The notes: generated from the sequence alone by a model not told the origin. Numbered from the stretch's first letter, positions 9,652 to 19,197 are shown. The stretch is DNA of 64,000 nucleotides from Agromyces sp. S2-1-8 (GCF_021129215.1 NZ_JAJOLP010000001.1:310001-374000); one strand, 5' to 3'. Numbers and translations are program-made.

Positions 9652-9659
9652 GCGCGGGC

Positions 9660-10670
9660 TCAGCTCGACTGCGTCGATCTCGCCGCAGGACGGCGCAGCG
9701 CGCGGTGCGCCTCGTGCACGACGACCGCGACGACCGCCGCGACGACCGTGAGCGCGATGGTGCCGATGACCGCCTGGGCGAACTGGCCGCGGGCCATCGC
9801 GTCGAGCTGCGCCTGCTGCGTGTCGTCGACGACCATGCCGTTGCCGTCGACCACGATGCCCGAGTTCAGCACGATGGTCTCCTGGATCGCGCCGATCAGT
9901 CCCGGCATCGCGATGAGGCCCGCCGCGGCGATCGCGACGAGCGCCCACCACGCGGCCGAGCGCGCGAACCCGTTTCGCGGGGAGTCCGCCTCGCAGAGCC
10001 GGGCCGCCATCGCGGTCACGACGACGAGTCCGACCCCACCCGCCATGAGCAACGACGGCGACATCGCCCAGCCGAGGGTGCGCAGCAACTGCGCAGTGGG
10101 ATCTTCGGCCGGTGACGGGCTCGCGTACCAGCTCGTGTCCGCGTTGGTGAGCCAGCTCAGCCAGGCACCGATCACGGTGACCGCCCCGGTGACGGCCCAC
10201 CCCGCAGCGAGCCACACCCAGGTACGGCGTCCGAGCGGCTCTGCCGCGGGCTCCGGCGCTGGACCGAACCCATCGTCCTCGTCGGGCATCCCCGTGTGGA
10301 CAGGTGCGGAATCGAGCGGGTCGCGCCGCACTGGATCCGAGCGGCCGGAGTCGTCGTCGCGCTCGAGGTCCGCCGCGTCGTCGCGATCCGGTTCGAGCAC
10401 CGCGAACAGGTCGAGTTCCTCGTCGGTGTCGCGTTCGACCGGCACGCTCTCGGCCGGGGATGCGACCGATGCCGTGCTCGCCGCCGACGACGCCTCCGAG
10501 ACGATCGGTGCCGCGGTGCCGGACGTCCCAGTGCCCGACGCCGTCGCCGCGACGGTCGGCTCGACGCCCTGCGCACGGCCCGCGGCCGAGGCATCCGCCC
10601 CGTGCCCGTCATACCCGCGCTGGAACCGCGCGTCGTAGCGAGGGTCGATGCCCTCGCGTGCCCCGGTCAT
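9660..10670 (-). CDS. Hypothetical membrane protein with long disordered N-terminus
   Basis: 336 residues, function unknown. Residues 1-155 are low-complexity, rich in Ala/Thr/Ser then Asp/Glu (EELDLFAVLEPDRDDAADL), probably cytoplasmic. Three or four membrane segments follow (near 165-185, 215-235, 250-270 and 305-325). Segments 2-3 flank a short charged loop, and an extracytoplasmic stretch (about 272-303) contains VDGNGMVVDDTQQAQLDAM. It ends with a basic tail. ATG start with an AGGGGG Shine-Dalgarno. It converges on the ROK gene with only 8 bases between stops. Confidence 0.75.
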   Translation of the reverse strand: MTGAREGIDPRYDARFQRGYDGHGADASAAGRAQGVEPTVAATASGTGTSGTAAPIVSEASSAASTASVASPAESVPVERDTDEELDLFAVLEPDRDDAADLERDDDSGRSDPVRRDPLDSAPVHTGMPDEDDGFGPAPEPAAEPLGRRTWVWLAAGWAVTGAVTVIGAWLSWLTNADTSWYASPSPAEDPTAQLLRTLGWAMSPSLLMAGGVGLVVVTAMAARLCEADSPRNGFARSAAWWALVAIAAAGLIAMPGLIGAIQETIVLNSGIVVDGNGMVVDDTQQAQLDAMARGQFAQAVIGTIALTVVAAVVAVVVHEAHRALRRPAARSTQSS

Positions 10671-10701
10671 CGTCGACCCCCTCCGTGAGCCCGCGCCGCC
10701 G

Positions 10702-11664
10702 TCAGGCGCCGTCGGGTTCGCCGCTCAAGAGCCCGCGCAGCCAGTCGCGGGCCTCGATGAAGATCTCGTCATCGTACTTCGAGTGGTACTCGATCTCGCG
10801 CCGGTCGGCGCGCGGATAGGAGCCGAGGAAGATCACCTTCGGCGAGTAGCGGCGGAGGCCGAGCAGCGCGTCGGCGACCCGCTCGTCTTCGACGTGCCCC
10901 TCGAGATCGATCACGAAGCGGTACCGGCCGAGCGCGTCGCCGATCGGCCGCGACTGGATGAGCGAGAGGTTCACGCCCCGCGTCGAGAACTGCTCGAGCA
11001 TGTCGAGCAGCGCGCCCGGCTCGTCGTCGGGCAGTTCGACGATGAGGCTCGTCTTGTCGGCGCCCGTCGGCGCCGGGACGACGCGCGACCGGCTCACGAG
11101 CACGAAGCGGGTCACCGCGTTGGGGTTGTCGCCGATGTCGCGGGCGAGCACGTCGACGTCGAGGTGCTCGGTGATGCCGGGCGGGGCGACGGCCGCGTCG
11201 GCCTGCGCCGATTCGAACAGGGATGCCGCGGCCTGCACGTTGCTCGTCGCGGGAATGTGCCCGTGGTTCGGCAGCTCGCGCTCGAGCCAGCCGCGCGACT
11301 GCGCGTACGCGACGGGGTGGGCGTTGACGACCCGGACCTCGGCGAGCGTCGTGCCCGGGCGGGCGACGAGCACGAAGTTGACCGGCACGAGGTACTCGCC
11401 GACGATGCGCAGGCCGGGCACGGTCGCCAGTGCGTCCTGCGTGGCGCTCACTCCCCCGTCGATCGAGTTCTCGATCGCGATCATCGCGGCCGTCGAACGG
11501 CCCTCGACGACGTCGGCGAGCGCCTCGCCGACGTTGTTCACCGGGCGCCAGTGCTTGCCCGCCGCCTCGGGCACCTGCTTCAGCGCCGCCTCGGTGAAGG
11601 TGCCCGCCGGCCCGAGATACGAGTACGTCTCGTGAGGGGGCGTCGCCGAGGCATCCGTCGTCAT
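10702..11664 (-). CDS. pheA: Prephenate dehydratase
   Basis: 320 residues. Converts prephenate to phenylpyruvate in phenylalanine synthesis, in the cytoplasm. The catalytic domain starts at YLGPAGTFTEAAL (typical family start) and has the NAVTRFVLVSR motif near residue 165, whose Thr-Arg-Phe is catalytic. A C-terminal ACT domain (about 185-265, GVNLSLIQSRPIG, matching the family ESRP site) binds phenylalanine for feedback control. There is no chorismate mutase domain, as in other actinobacteria. The ATG is preceded by TAGGCT and 6 bases, so it is probably leaderless. Confidence 0.95.
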   Translation of the reverse strand: MTTDASATPPHETYSYLGPAGTFTEAALKQVPEAAGKHWRPVNNVGEALADVVEGRSTAAMIAIENSIDGGVSATQDALATVPGLRIVGEYLVPVNFVLVARPGTTLAEVRVVNAHPVAYAQSRGWLERELPNHGHIPATSNVQAAASLFESAQADAAVAPPGITEHLDVDVLARDIGDNPNAVTRFVLVSRSRVVPAPTGADKTSLIVELPDDEPGALLDMLEQFSTRGVNLSLIQSRPIGDALGRYRFVIDLEGHVEDERVADALLGLRRYSPKVIFLGSYPRADRREIEYHSKYDDEIFIEARDWLRGLLSGEPDGA

Positions 11665-11712
11665 GCGCCAAGCCTAACGAGCGGGGCGGGAGCCGACTGC
11701 GATACTGCCCAC
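11665..11712. promoter_or_regulatory. Compact divergent leaderless promoters of pheA and the DUF445 gene
   Basis: Only 48 bases separate the two start codons. The minus strand has TAGGCT (11676 to 11671) 6 bases before the pheA ATG. The plus strand has GATACT (11701-11706) 6 bases before the GTG of the DUF445 gene. Neither gene has a Shine-Dalgarno. Confidence 0.55.
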
Positions 11713-12999
11713 GTGGAGACCGCGGCGATCACGAGGGCCGTGCCGGGCGATGCGGAGCGGCGCATCGCGCTGCGCCGTATGAAGCGCGTCGCGACGAGCC
11801 TGCTCGCGGTGGCCGCCGTCGTGTTCGCAGTGTCGTTCGCCCTGCAGGACGAGATCGCCTGGATGGGCTACGTGCGCGCCGCCGCCGAGGGCGCGATGGT
11901 CGGCGCGATCGCCGACTGGTTCGCGGTCACGGCGCTGTTCCGTCATCCGCTCGGACTGCCGATCCCGCACACGGCGATCATCCCGCGGCGCAAGGACGAG
12001 ATCGGGGCGAGCCTCGGGGCCTTCGTCGAGCACGAGTTCCTCTCCGACGAGGTCGTGCTCGGCAAGCTGCGCTCGATCGGCATCTCGCGGCGGGTCGGCG
12101 GTTGGCTCGCGGCGCCCGAGAACGCCGAACGGGTGACCGCCGAGGCCTCCGTCGCCGCACGCGGCGTGCTCACGATGCTCGGCGACGACGACGTCGAGGA
12201 CGTGATCGAACGCCTCGCCCGCCGCCACCTGTTCGAGCCCGAGTGGGGGCCGGCGATCGGCCGCATCGGGGCGCAGCTCGTCGCGGCCGACCAGCAGCGC
12301 GCCGCCGTCGACGCCGTGCTCGAGAAGGCCGAGTCGTGGCTCGCCGGGCACCCGGAGGCGTTCGGGCGCATGGTCTCCGAGCGGCTGCCGCGGTGGGTGC
12401 CGGGCTTCGTCGACCGCCTCGTCGACGACCGCGCGCATCGCGAGGTGCTCGCCTTCGTGCGCGCGGTGCGCGCCGACGACGCGCACCCGCTGCGCCTCGC
12501 GATCGACCGCTACCTCGCGGAGCTCGCCGACGACCTGCAGCACGACCCGGCCATGATCGCCCGGGTCGAGCGGCTCAAGGCCGAGCTGCTCGCGAGCCCG
12601 CGCGTGCGCGAGTTCGCGGGCGAGGCGTGGGCCGCCGTGAAGGCGACCCTCGTCGACGGGCTCGCCGACCCCTCGAGCGAGCTGCGCACCGGACTGCGCG
12701 CGGCGATCGTCGAGGTCGGCACCCGCCTCGCGACCGACGACCCCCTCGCGGCGAAGGTCGACGACTGGGTGACGGATGCCGCGGCCTACGTCGTGCGCAA
12801 CTACCGGCACGAGATCGCCGGCGTCATCACCGAGACCGTCGAGCGCTGGGACCCGCGCGAGACGACCGAGAAGCTCGAGCTGCAGGTCGGGCGCGACCTG
12901 CAGTTCATCCGCATCAACGGCACGGTGGTCGGCGCGCTCGCGGGCGTCGCCATCTACGCGGTCGCGACGGGCGTGCACGCGCTCGCCGTCTCGATGTGA
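11713..12999 (+). CDS. DUF445 family membrane-anchored protein
   Basis: 428 residues matching the DUF445 (YjiN-like) family, whose function is not established. A membrane segment near residues 25-45 (TSLLAVAAVVFAVSFAL) and the family signature AAAEGAMVGAIADWFAVTALFRHPLGLPIPH (split across residues 57-88) are clear. A long helical extracellular or periplasmic region (LGAFVEHEFLSDEVV and several more helices) follows, and a last membrane segment lies at about 405-425. The GTG start at a leaderless position is preferred over the much longer upstream reading frame, which would run antisense through pheA. Confidence 0.88.
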   Translation: METAAITRAVPGDAERRIALRRMKRVATSLLAVAAVVFAVSFALQDEIAWMGYVRAAAEGAMVGAIADWFAVTALFRHPLGLPIPHTAIIPRRKDEIGASLGAFVEHEFLSDEVVLGKLRSIGISRRVGGWLAAPENAERVTAEASVAARGVLTMLGDDDVEDVIERLARRHLFEPEWGPAIGRIGAQLVAADQQRAAVDAVLEKAESWLAGHPEAFGRMVSERLPRWVPGFVDRLVDDRAHREVLAFVRAVRADDAHPLRLAIDRYLAELADDLQHDPAMIARVERLKAELLASPRVREFAGEAWAAVKATLVDGLADPSSELRTGLRAAIVEVGTRLATDDPLAAKVDDWVTDAAAYVVRNYRHEIAGVITETVERWDPRETTEKLELQVGRDLQFIRINGTVVGALAGVAIYAVATGVHALAVSM

Positions 13000-13040
13000 T
13001 GTCCCGGCCGGTGGCGGGCGCAGTCCCATTCCTCAGGTGA

Positions 13041-13063
13041 GTCCCGCCCCATGCGGGGCGGAC
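13041..13063 (+). terminator. GC hairpin after the DUF445 gene
   Basis: CCGCCCC (13044-13050) and GGGGCGG (13055-13061) pair around an ATGC loop, with GT/AC extending the stem past one bulged base. It lies about 42 bases past the DUF445 stop, upstream of the pgm promoter. No T-run. Confidence 0.45.
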
Positions 13064-13127
13064 GCGTCGAACGATCGCGGCCCGTCTGCGGGACGCCCGG
13101 TCCCTCCCGCATCGCGGGGCGCGGTGC

Positions 13128-13133
13128 CAGACT
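13128..13133 (+). promoter_or_regulatory. -10 box (CAGACT) of pgm
   Basis: CAGACT ends 7 bases before the pgm ATG, the spacing seen at other leaderless genes here. The intervening G-run could also serve as a Shine-Dalgarno. Confidence 0.45.
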
Positions 13134-13140
13134 GGGGGGC

Positions 13141-14769
13141 ATGCACGAGCGAGCGGGAACCCCGGCCATCGAGTCCGACCTCATCGACGTGGAGGCGCTC
13201 GTCAGGGCGTACTACGAGCTGAAACCCGATGCGTCGGTGCCCGGGCAGCGCGTCGCGTTCGGCACCTCGGGCCACCGCGGCTCGTCGCTCACGACGAGCT
13301 TCAACGAGCACCACATCCTCGCGACCACGCAGGCGATCGTCGAGTACCGCGCGGCGCAGGGCATCACGGGCCCGCTCTTCATCGGCGCCGACACCCACGC
13401 GCTCAGCGCCCCCGCCCAGACGACCGCGCTCGACGTGCTCGTCGGCAACCAGGTGCGGGTGCTCGTCGACGAGTTCGACGACTACGTGCCGACGCCGGCG
13501 CTCTCGCACGCGATCCTGACCTGGAACAACGACCCCGCGAAGCGCGCGGAGGGCGAGGCCGACGGCATCGTCATCACGCCGTCGCACAACCCGCCGCAGG
13601 ACGGCGGCTTCAAGTACAACCCGCCGCACGGCGGACCGGCCGACAGCGACGCGACCGCGTGGATCGCGGCGCGCGCGAACGAGCTCATCGAGGGCGGGCT
13701 GCGCGGCGTGAACCAGGCCGAGCCGAGCGGCGTCGAGACCTACGACTTCCGCGGCGCGTACGTGGCCGATCTGGCGAGCGTGATCGACATGGAGGCGATC
13801 GCGCGCAGCGGCATCCGCATCGGCGCCGACCCGCTGGGCGGAGCCTCCGTGCACTACTGGGCGGCGATCCGCGACCGATACGGGCTCGACCTCACCGTCG
13901 TGAACGAGCGCGTCGACCCGACGTGGTCGTTCATGACCCTCGACTGGGACGGCAAGATCCGGATGGACCCGTCGAGCCGCAACGCGATGGCCTCGGTCGT
14001 CGCGAAAGCGGGCGCGTACGACCTGCTCACCGGCAACGACGCCGACGCCGACCGGCACGGCATCGTCACCCCCGACGGCGGGCTCATGAACCCGAACCAC
14101 TACCTCGCGGTCGCGATCGAGTACCTGTTCGCGCACCGACCGGGCTGGCGCGACGACGCCGCGATCGGCAAGACGCTCGTGTCGAGCTCGATGATCGACC
14201 GGGTCGCCGCGTCGCTCGGCCGCCGCCTCTGGGAGGTGCCGGTCGGCTTCAAGTGGTTCGTGCCCGGGCTCGTCGACGGCTCGGTCGGCTTCGGCGGAGA
14301 GGAGAGCGCGGGCGCATCGTTCCTGCGCTTCGACGGCACCGTCTGGACGACCGACAAGGACGGCATCCTGCTGTGCCTGCTCGCGGCCGAGATCCGCGCG
14401 GTCACAGGCAGGTCGCCGTCGGAGCTGTACGCCGACCTCGTCGAGCGCTTCGGCGAGCCCGCCTACGAGCGGGTGGATGCCGCGGCGAACGCCGCGGAGA
14501 AGACCGCCCTCGGCCGACTCGACGGCGACGCGATCGCCGCGACTGAGCTCGCGGGAGACCCGATCAGCGCGAAGCTGTCGAAGGCGCCGGGCAACGACGC
14601 CGCGATCGGCGGGGTGAAGGTCGAGACGGCCGAGGCCTGGTTCGCCGCGCGGCCGAGCGGCACGGAGGACGTGTACAAGATCTACGCCGAGTCGTTCAAG
14701 GGGCCCGAGCACCTGAAGCTCGTGCAGGCCGAGGCGAAGCGCATCGTCGACGGCGCGCTCGACGTCTGA
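13141..14769 (+). CDS. pgm: Phosphoglucomutase (alpha-D-glucose phosphate-specific)
   Basis: 542 residues, typical for the bacterial Pgm family. Interconverts glucose 1-phosphate and glucose 6-phosphate in the cytoplasm. The phosphoserine loop is [21 protein letters not shown] near residue 143 (Ser of TPSHNP), the metal loop is [11 protein letters not shown] near residue 300, and the sugar-binding loop is [13 protein letters not shown] near residue 383. The C-terminal phosphate-binding region has [16 protein letters not shown]. Start at the ATG giving [20 protein letters not shown]; an upstream in-frame ATG lies inside the preceding hairpin and is unlikely. Confidence 0.96.
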   Translation: MHERAGTPAIESDLIDVEALVRAYYELKPDASVPGQRVAFGTSGHRGSSLTTSFNEHHILATTQAIVEYRAAQGITGPLFIGADTHALSAPAQTTALDVLVGNQVRVLVDEFDDYVPTPALSHAILTWNNDPAKRAEGEADGIVITPSHNPPQDGGFKYNPPHGGPADSDATAWIAARANELIEGGLRGVNQAEPSGVETYDFRGAYVADLASVIDMEAIARSGIRIGADPLGGASVHYWAAIRDRYGLDLTVVNERVDPTWSFMTLDWDGKIRMDPSSRNAMASVVAKAGAYDLLTGNDADADRHGIVTPDGGLMNPNHYLAVAIEYLFAHRPGWRDDAAIGKTLVSSSMIDRVAASLGRRLWEVPVGFKWFVPGLVDGSVGFGGEESAGASFLRFDGTVWTTDKDGILLCLLAAEIRAVTGRSPSELYADLVERFGEPAYERVDAAANAAEKTALGRLDGDAIAATELAGDPISAKLSKAPGNDAAIGGVKVETAEAWFAARPSGTEDVYKIYAESFKGPEHLKLVQAEAKRIVDGALDV

Positions 14770-14771
14770 CG

Positions 14772-14792
14772 CCTACTTCAGCGAGAAGTAGG
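14772..14792. terminator. Hairpin between convergent pgm and amidase genes
   Basis: CCTACTTC and GAAGTAGG form a perfect 8-bp stem with a 5-base loop, starting 2 bases after the pgm stop and covering the last codons of the convergent amidase gene. It could end transcription from both sides. Confidence 0.45.
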
Positions 14793-16387
14793 TGACTGAG
14801 CCGCCCGACGCGAGCGCCTCGTCGACGTCCCAGTAGTCGGCGTCCTTCGTGTGGCCGCCGACCCAGATGCGGGTCGTGCCGCCCGAGTGCACGACCCGGG
14901 TCACGACGGCCGTGTGGTCGCGATCGCCCGAGTCATCCCAGTCGAACTGGGCGATGTCACCGACCTTGACGAGGCCGCGCTGCGAGTCGTCGAGCGCGGT
15001 GGCGAGGTCGGTGCGGCCGAGCAGGTAGTCCCGGAGCGCGGTCGAACTGGCCCAGCTCGGCGACATGGCGCCGGTCGCGTGGTCGTAGTACCAGCCGTCG
15101 TTCATCTTCCAGCCGCGGGCGATGAGCGACTGGCTCGTGAAGTTGGCGCAGTCGACACCGCTCAGGACGGTGTACGCGTCGGAGTTGTAGTCGCTCCAGT
15201 GGGCGAGCACGTAGCCGACCTGCGCGTCGATGCGGGGGTCGGTCGTGTAGTTCAGCGTGAGCGCGGTCGGCGCCTCGTTCGTCGACGCCTCGACGATGCC
15301 CGAGAGGTCGCTCGTCGACGCCGACGGCACGTCGACGCCGGCCGCGACCGACGCGGCGGACGCCTCGACGGGGACCGGGTTGCCCGCGGCGTCCGAGAAG
15401 CTCACCTCGACGCCGCCGAGCGAGTCGGCCGACGTCGCCGGCACCGCGAACGTCACGGTGCCCTCGTCGGCCGCGACGATCGTCGCAGCGGTTCCCGCGA
15501 CCGTCACCCCGCCGACCTGGTCGAGTCCCTCGCCGGTCACGGTCACCTTCGTGCCGCCCGTGAAGGGCACCGACGCGGTCGAGAGCCCGCTCGTGATGGT
15601 CGGCCGCTCGTCGGCCAGCGCCGCCGTCGAGACGATCTTGTCGCGGGCCGCCGCCGCCTCCGGCGATGCCGCGCGGACGGTGCTCGTCGAGCCCGGCACG
15701 CCGCCCGCGGTCACGGCGATCGCCGACCCGTCGGGAGCGATCGCCGAGGCGACGGCGCCGAAGGCGGTCACGCCGAACAGCGCGGTCGTCGCGCCGAGCG
15801 CGACGAGCCGGCGCGCACCGCTCGACGGGCGTCGGTTGCGCGCGTGGTCGGCGCGGTGCCGCGGGTGGCGGTCGCCCGGGTCGGTACCGGGCGGGTCGGG
15901 CGTGGCGGCCGTGCCGGCCGTGGTCGGCCGGGCGGGCCCGTCGGCCGGCCCGACTGCACCGTCGCCGTGGCGACGGGACGTCGGCGGGCCCGGGTTACGG
16001 GGAACGGAACCCGGACCCTGCGGCGTCCCGGCGTCGGGAGCCTCCGGATCGGCCGGCGCCGCGTCGGGGGACGCTGCGGCACCGGCCGATGCGTCGCGAC
16101 CGCGCATCGCGGCCACGAATCCGCGACGAGCCTTCGCGGGACGGGAGGGCTCGGCCGTATCGGGCGCGGCCGAGTCCTCCCGGGTGCCGACCGGTTCCAC
16201 CGCGTGCTCGAACGAGTCCCCCTCGCCGTCGCCGTCGACCGTCGCCTCCGCGCCTTCGGCGAGGAGTGCGGGGTCGATCGCGCCCGGCGCGCGGAACGTC
16301 GCGCGCCGGCGCTGCGGCATGGGGGCAGGCGGAGTCTTGGAGATTCGTTTGAACACGGGATGGGTTCCGGTCGGCGTTTCGGGGGAC
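14773..16387 (-). CDS. Exported protein with IPT/TIG domain and amidase-type (Amidase_6) C-terminal domain
   Basis: About 538 residues including the GTG start (start codon 16389-16387). Residues 1-185 are Pro/Ala/Gly-rich and probably disordered. A hydrophobic signal-anchor follows (ARRLVALGATTALFGVTAFG, about 190-212). An IPT/TIG immunoglobulin-like domain (about 265-345, FTGGTKVTVTGEGLDQVGGV) leads to a C-terminal putative amidase domain (about 375-538). The latter has DCANFTSQSLIARGW (candidate nucleophile Cys) and SGDRDHTAVVTRVV (candidate His). Such domains occur in actinobacterial cell-wall or sporulation-linked hydrolases; the actual substrate is unknown. A GGTGAGG Shine-Dalgarno precedes the GTG. 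The long N-terminal tail before the anchor is unusual. Confidence 0.8.
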
Positions 16388-16491
16388 ACGAAACCTCACC
16401 ACGCGAGTTTGTGAGGAACCCTCTCGAACTCTGGGAGGACGATGAGAGCGATCTCCCAACACCCTGCACGCGACGTTGCGGACCCCGTCGT

Positions 16492-16520
16492 CAACTGTTC
16501 TAATAGTCATAGAACAGTTG
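16492..16520 (+). promoter_or_regulatory. Perfect palindrome upstream of the GntR gene (autoregulatory operator)
   Basis: CAACTGTTCT (16492-16501) and AGAACAGTTG (16511-16520) are perfect inverted 10-bp arms around a 9-bp spacer. TAATAG (16501-16506) inside it can serve as a -10 box, with TTGCGG (16476-16481) 19 bases upstream. It ends 16 bases before the GntR GTG. YtrA-subfamily regulators usually bind such sites in their own promoter. Confidence 0.7.
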
Positions 16521-16536
16521 TGAAAGGAGTGTCGCC

Positions 16537-16887
16537 GTGCTGATACGCGTCGACCCCGCGAGCGAGACACCGATCTTCGCCCAGGTGGCCGCATCGGTGC
16601 GGGCGGATGCCGCGGCCGGGCGCCTGCGGGCCGGCGACAAGCTGCCCTCGGCACGCGAGGTCGCCGCCTCGCTCGGCGTGAACCTCCACACGGTGCTGCG
16701 GGCCTACCAGTCGCTGCGCGAGGAGGGCCTCGTCGACATGCGCCGCGGTCGCGGCGCGGTGGTCACCGAGGCCGTCGAACCGCTCGCGCAGCTGCACCAC
16801 GACGTCGCGACGCTCGTCGCGCGTGCCAAAGAGCTCGGGCTCTCCCCCGACACCCTCGCCGCCCTCGTGAAGGAGACGTACCGATGA
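16537..16887 (+). CDS. GntR family transcriptional regulator (YtrA-like)
   Basis: 116 residues, the short YtrA type: an N-terminal winged helix (PIFAQVAASVRADAAAG, KLPSAREVAASLGVNLHTV, YQSLREEGLVDMRRGRG) and a C-terminal tail of only ~45 residues without a ligand domain. GTG start with a GAAAGGAG Shine-Dalgarno (16522-16529). The stop overlaps the next gene as ATGA, so the two form an operon behind a perfect palindrome that is likely its own operator. YtrA-type regulators usually sit beside membrane proteins or ABC exporters they control. Confidence 0.9.
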   Translation: MLIRVDPASETPIFAQVAASVRADAAAGRLRAGDKLPSAREVAASLGVNLHTVLRAYQSLREEGLVDMRRGRGAVVTEAVEPLAQLHHDVATLVARAKELGLSPDTLAALVKETYR

Positions 16888-17894
16888 CCGCATCCGACGA
16901 TGTCCGCACCGCCCGCCGCCGCTACCTCGTGGTCGGCTGCGCCGTCCCGGTCGCGCTGACGCTCGTCGCCGTCGCGCTCATGCTCGCCTGGCTGCCCGAG
17001 ATGCCCGCCACCGTCGCGACGCACTGGAGCAGCACCGGCGAGCCCGACGCCTTCGCCTCGGCGTGGACCGTTCCGGTCGGCACCGCCGTGCTCGGCCTGG
17101 GGCTCACCGCGTTGTTCGCGACGATCATGCTCACGGGCACGCGCGACGGGCACTGGGGCCCGATGATGCGACTGCTCGGTGCCGCCTCGCTGGCCACCAC
17201 CGTGCTCGTCACGGTCGGCATGACCTGGTCGTTCGGCCTGCAGCGCGGCCTCGCCGATCCGCACGACGCCCCGGGCATCGGCCTCCCGATGCTCGTCGCG
17301 CTCCTCCTCGGCGTCGTCGCGGGCGCGGCCGGGTGGTACGCGCAGCCGAACGTCACGACCGGCGCCCGGGCGACCCGGACGATCGAACCGCTCCGACTCG
17401 CCCCGGGCGAGCGTGCCGTCTGGGTGAGCACGACCACGATGTCGCGCGCGGCGATGGTCGCCATCGTCGCGAGCATCGTCGCGCTCGCGCTCGGCACCGT
17501 CGTCGTCGCGGCCACGGGCTCCCCGGCCTGGTGGGTGATGCTCGGCGTCACCGTGCTGCTCGTGCTGCTCGCCGCGACGACGTTCGTCTTCCGGGTGCGC
17601 GTCGACGATCGAGGGCTCACCGTCGCCTCGGCGGCGGGGGTGCCGCGGTTCGGCGTTGCGCTCGACGATGTGGCGTCGGCGGCGGTCACGACGGTCAACC
17701 CGACCGCGGACTTCGGCGGATGGGGCGTGCGGCTCGTGCCGAACGGGTCGTTCGGCATCGTGCTCCGCGCCGGCGAGGCGTTGCAGGTCACTCGCCGCGA
17801 CGGACGTCGCTTCACCGTGACCGTCGACGACGCCGCGACGGCGGCGGCGCTGCTCGAGGCCCTCAGCTCGCGGGTTCGCGGGGCTCGGAACTGA
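16884..17894 (+). CDS. DUF1648 domain-containing membrane protein
   Basis: 336 residues. The N-terminal DUF1648 region has a membrane segment (residues ~15-35) followed by LPEMPATVATHWSSTGEPDAF, the family hallmark. About five more membrane segments lie near 55-80, 95-115, 135-155, 190-215 and 220-240. A soluble C-terminal domain (about 245-330, FRVRVDDRGLTVASAAGVP) resembles a PH-like beta domain. Function is unknown; related proteins are paired with GntR/YtrA regulators or sit in SdpI-like immunity loci. It is co-translated with the GntR gene, and its end overlaps the convergent MFS gene by 32 bases. Confidence 0.82.
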   Translation: MTASDDVRTARRRYLVVGCAVPVALTLVAVALMLAWLPEMPATVATHWSSTGEPDAFASAWTVPVGTAVLGLGLTALFATIMLTGTRDGHWGPMMRLLGAASLATTVLVTVGMTWSFGLQRGLADPHDAPGIGLPMLVALLLGVVAGAAGWYAQPNVTTGARATRTIEPLRLAPGERAVWVSTTTMSRAAMVAIVASIVALALGTVVVAATGSPAWWVMLGVTVLLVLLAATTFVFRVRVDDRGLTVASAAGVPRFGVALDDVASAAVTTVNPTADFGGWGVRLVPNGSFGIVLRAGEALQVTRRDGRRFTVTVDDAATAAALLEALSSRVRGARN

Positions 17895-19197
17895 CGCGGG
17901 CGCGAGCCCGTGCGCGCAGGCCGGCCACGACGAGCGGCAGCAGCACGAGCGCGCCCACGAGGCACACGCCGGCGAACCCGCCGAGGCCGAGCACGAAGCC
18001 GCTGAGGGCCGCCGCGACCGCCGCCGAGAGGTTCATCGCCGCATCGGTCGCGCCCTGCAACGGCACCCGGATCTCCTGCGAGACGGAGTCGGTCACGAGG
18101 GTCGAGCCGCCGATGAGTCCGCACGACCAGCCGAGTCCGAGCAGGCCGAGCGCGAGCGGCACGAGCAGCATGTCGTCGGCCGGCGCGAGGATGCCGATGA
18201 GCGTCGCAGCGGCGAGCACCCCGATGCCGATGAAGATCACCCGCTCCGATCCGATGCGGTCGGCGAGCCACCCGACGATGGGGCTGGCGCCGTACATCCC
18301 GACGATGTGGATGCTGAGCACGACGCCGACCGCCGTCAGCGAGAGCCCGTGCGCCATCATGTGCACGGGCGTCATCACCATGACGCCGACCATGACCGTC
18401 TGCGAGCAGACGATCGCGAGGATGGCGAAGAGCGCACGGGGGTTGCGCGCGGCGATGCGCATCGCCTGCCACGATCCGATGGGCTTCGAGGCGCCGCCCG
18501 CACCGGCCGCTCCGGTCGGCGTCGGGGATGCCTCGTCCGCCCCGGCGTCGCTCGCGAGCCGCCCGGCCTGCGGCAGGCGCAGGAGCGCCGCGACGAGCAG
18601 CGCGGAGAACGCGAACGCGGCACCCGAGAACAGGAAGGGGCCGACGAGCGCCGGCAGCCCGATGGCCTGGCCGACGGTGTCGCCGAGGTCGGAGAGCAGC
18701 GGCCCGGCGACCGAACCGAGCGTCGTCGCCCACAGCACGAGCGACATCGAGCGCGCCTCGAAGCCGGGCGCAGCGACCTCTGTGGCGGCGAAGCGCGCCT
18801 GCAGGCCCGCCGCGGTGCCGGCCCCGAACGCCATGAGCCCGAGGAACACGAGCGGCACGAACCCGCTCACGGCGGCGACGATGACGAGCACTGCGCCGAG
18901 GCATCCGAGCGCGTAGCCCGTGGCGAGCGCGACGTGCCGCCCACGCCCGACGGCGAGCTTCGCGAGCGGGATCGCCGCGATGGCCGCGCCGAGCACGCTC
19001 GACGACTGGGCGAAGCCCGCGAGGGCGACGACGCCGGTGAGTTCGTCGACGAGGAGGGCCGCGACGGCGATGCCCGAGGCGACGCCGACGCCCGCGAGCA
19101 GCTGGTTGACGATGAGGACGGTCAGCGAGATCCCGCGGTGCGGCACCGGCGTCACCCGCGCCGTCGTCGGCTCGGGTGCGCTCGGCGCATCGCTCAT
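17863..19197 (-). CDS. MFS transporter (12 TM)
   Basis: 444 residues with 12 predicted membrane helices and a central cytoplasmic loop (about 205-240, ASDAGADEASPTPTGAAG). MFS motif A in the second half is GWLADRIGSERVIF. The ATG overlaps the stop of the M15 peptidase as ATGA, so the pair is co-translated. No drug- or sugar-specific motif allows a substrate call. Its last 10 codons overlap the convergent DUF1648 gene. Confidence 0.87.
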   Translation of the reverse strand: MSDAPSAPEPTTARVTPVPHRGISLTVLIVNQLLAGVGVASGIAVAALLVDELTGVVALAGFAQSSSVLGAAIAAIPLAKLAVGRGRHVALATGYALGCLGAVLVIVAAVSGFVPLVFLGLMAFGAGTAAGLQARFAATEVAAPGFEARSMSLVLWATTLGSVAGPLLSDLGDTVGQAIGLPALVGPFLFSGAAFAFSALLVAALLRLPQAGRLASDAGADEASPTPTGAAGAGGASKPIGSWQAMRIAARNPRALFAILAIVCSQTVMVGVMVMTPVHMMAHGLSLTAVGVVLSIHIVGMYGASPIVGWLADRIGSERVIFIGIGVLAAATLIGILAPADDMLLVPLALGLLGLGWSCGLIGGSTLVTDSVSQEIRVPLQGATDAAMNLSAAVAAALSGFVLGLGGFAGVCLVGALVLLPLVVAGLRARARARVSSEPREPAS

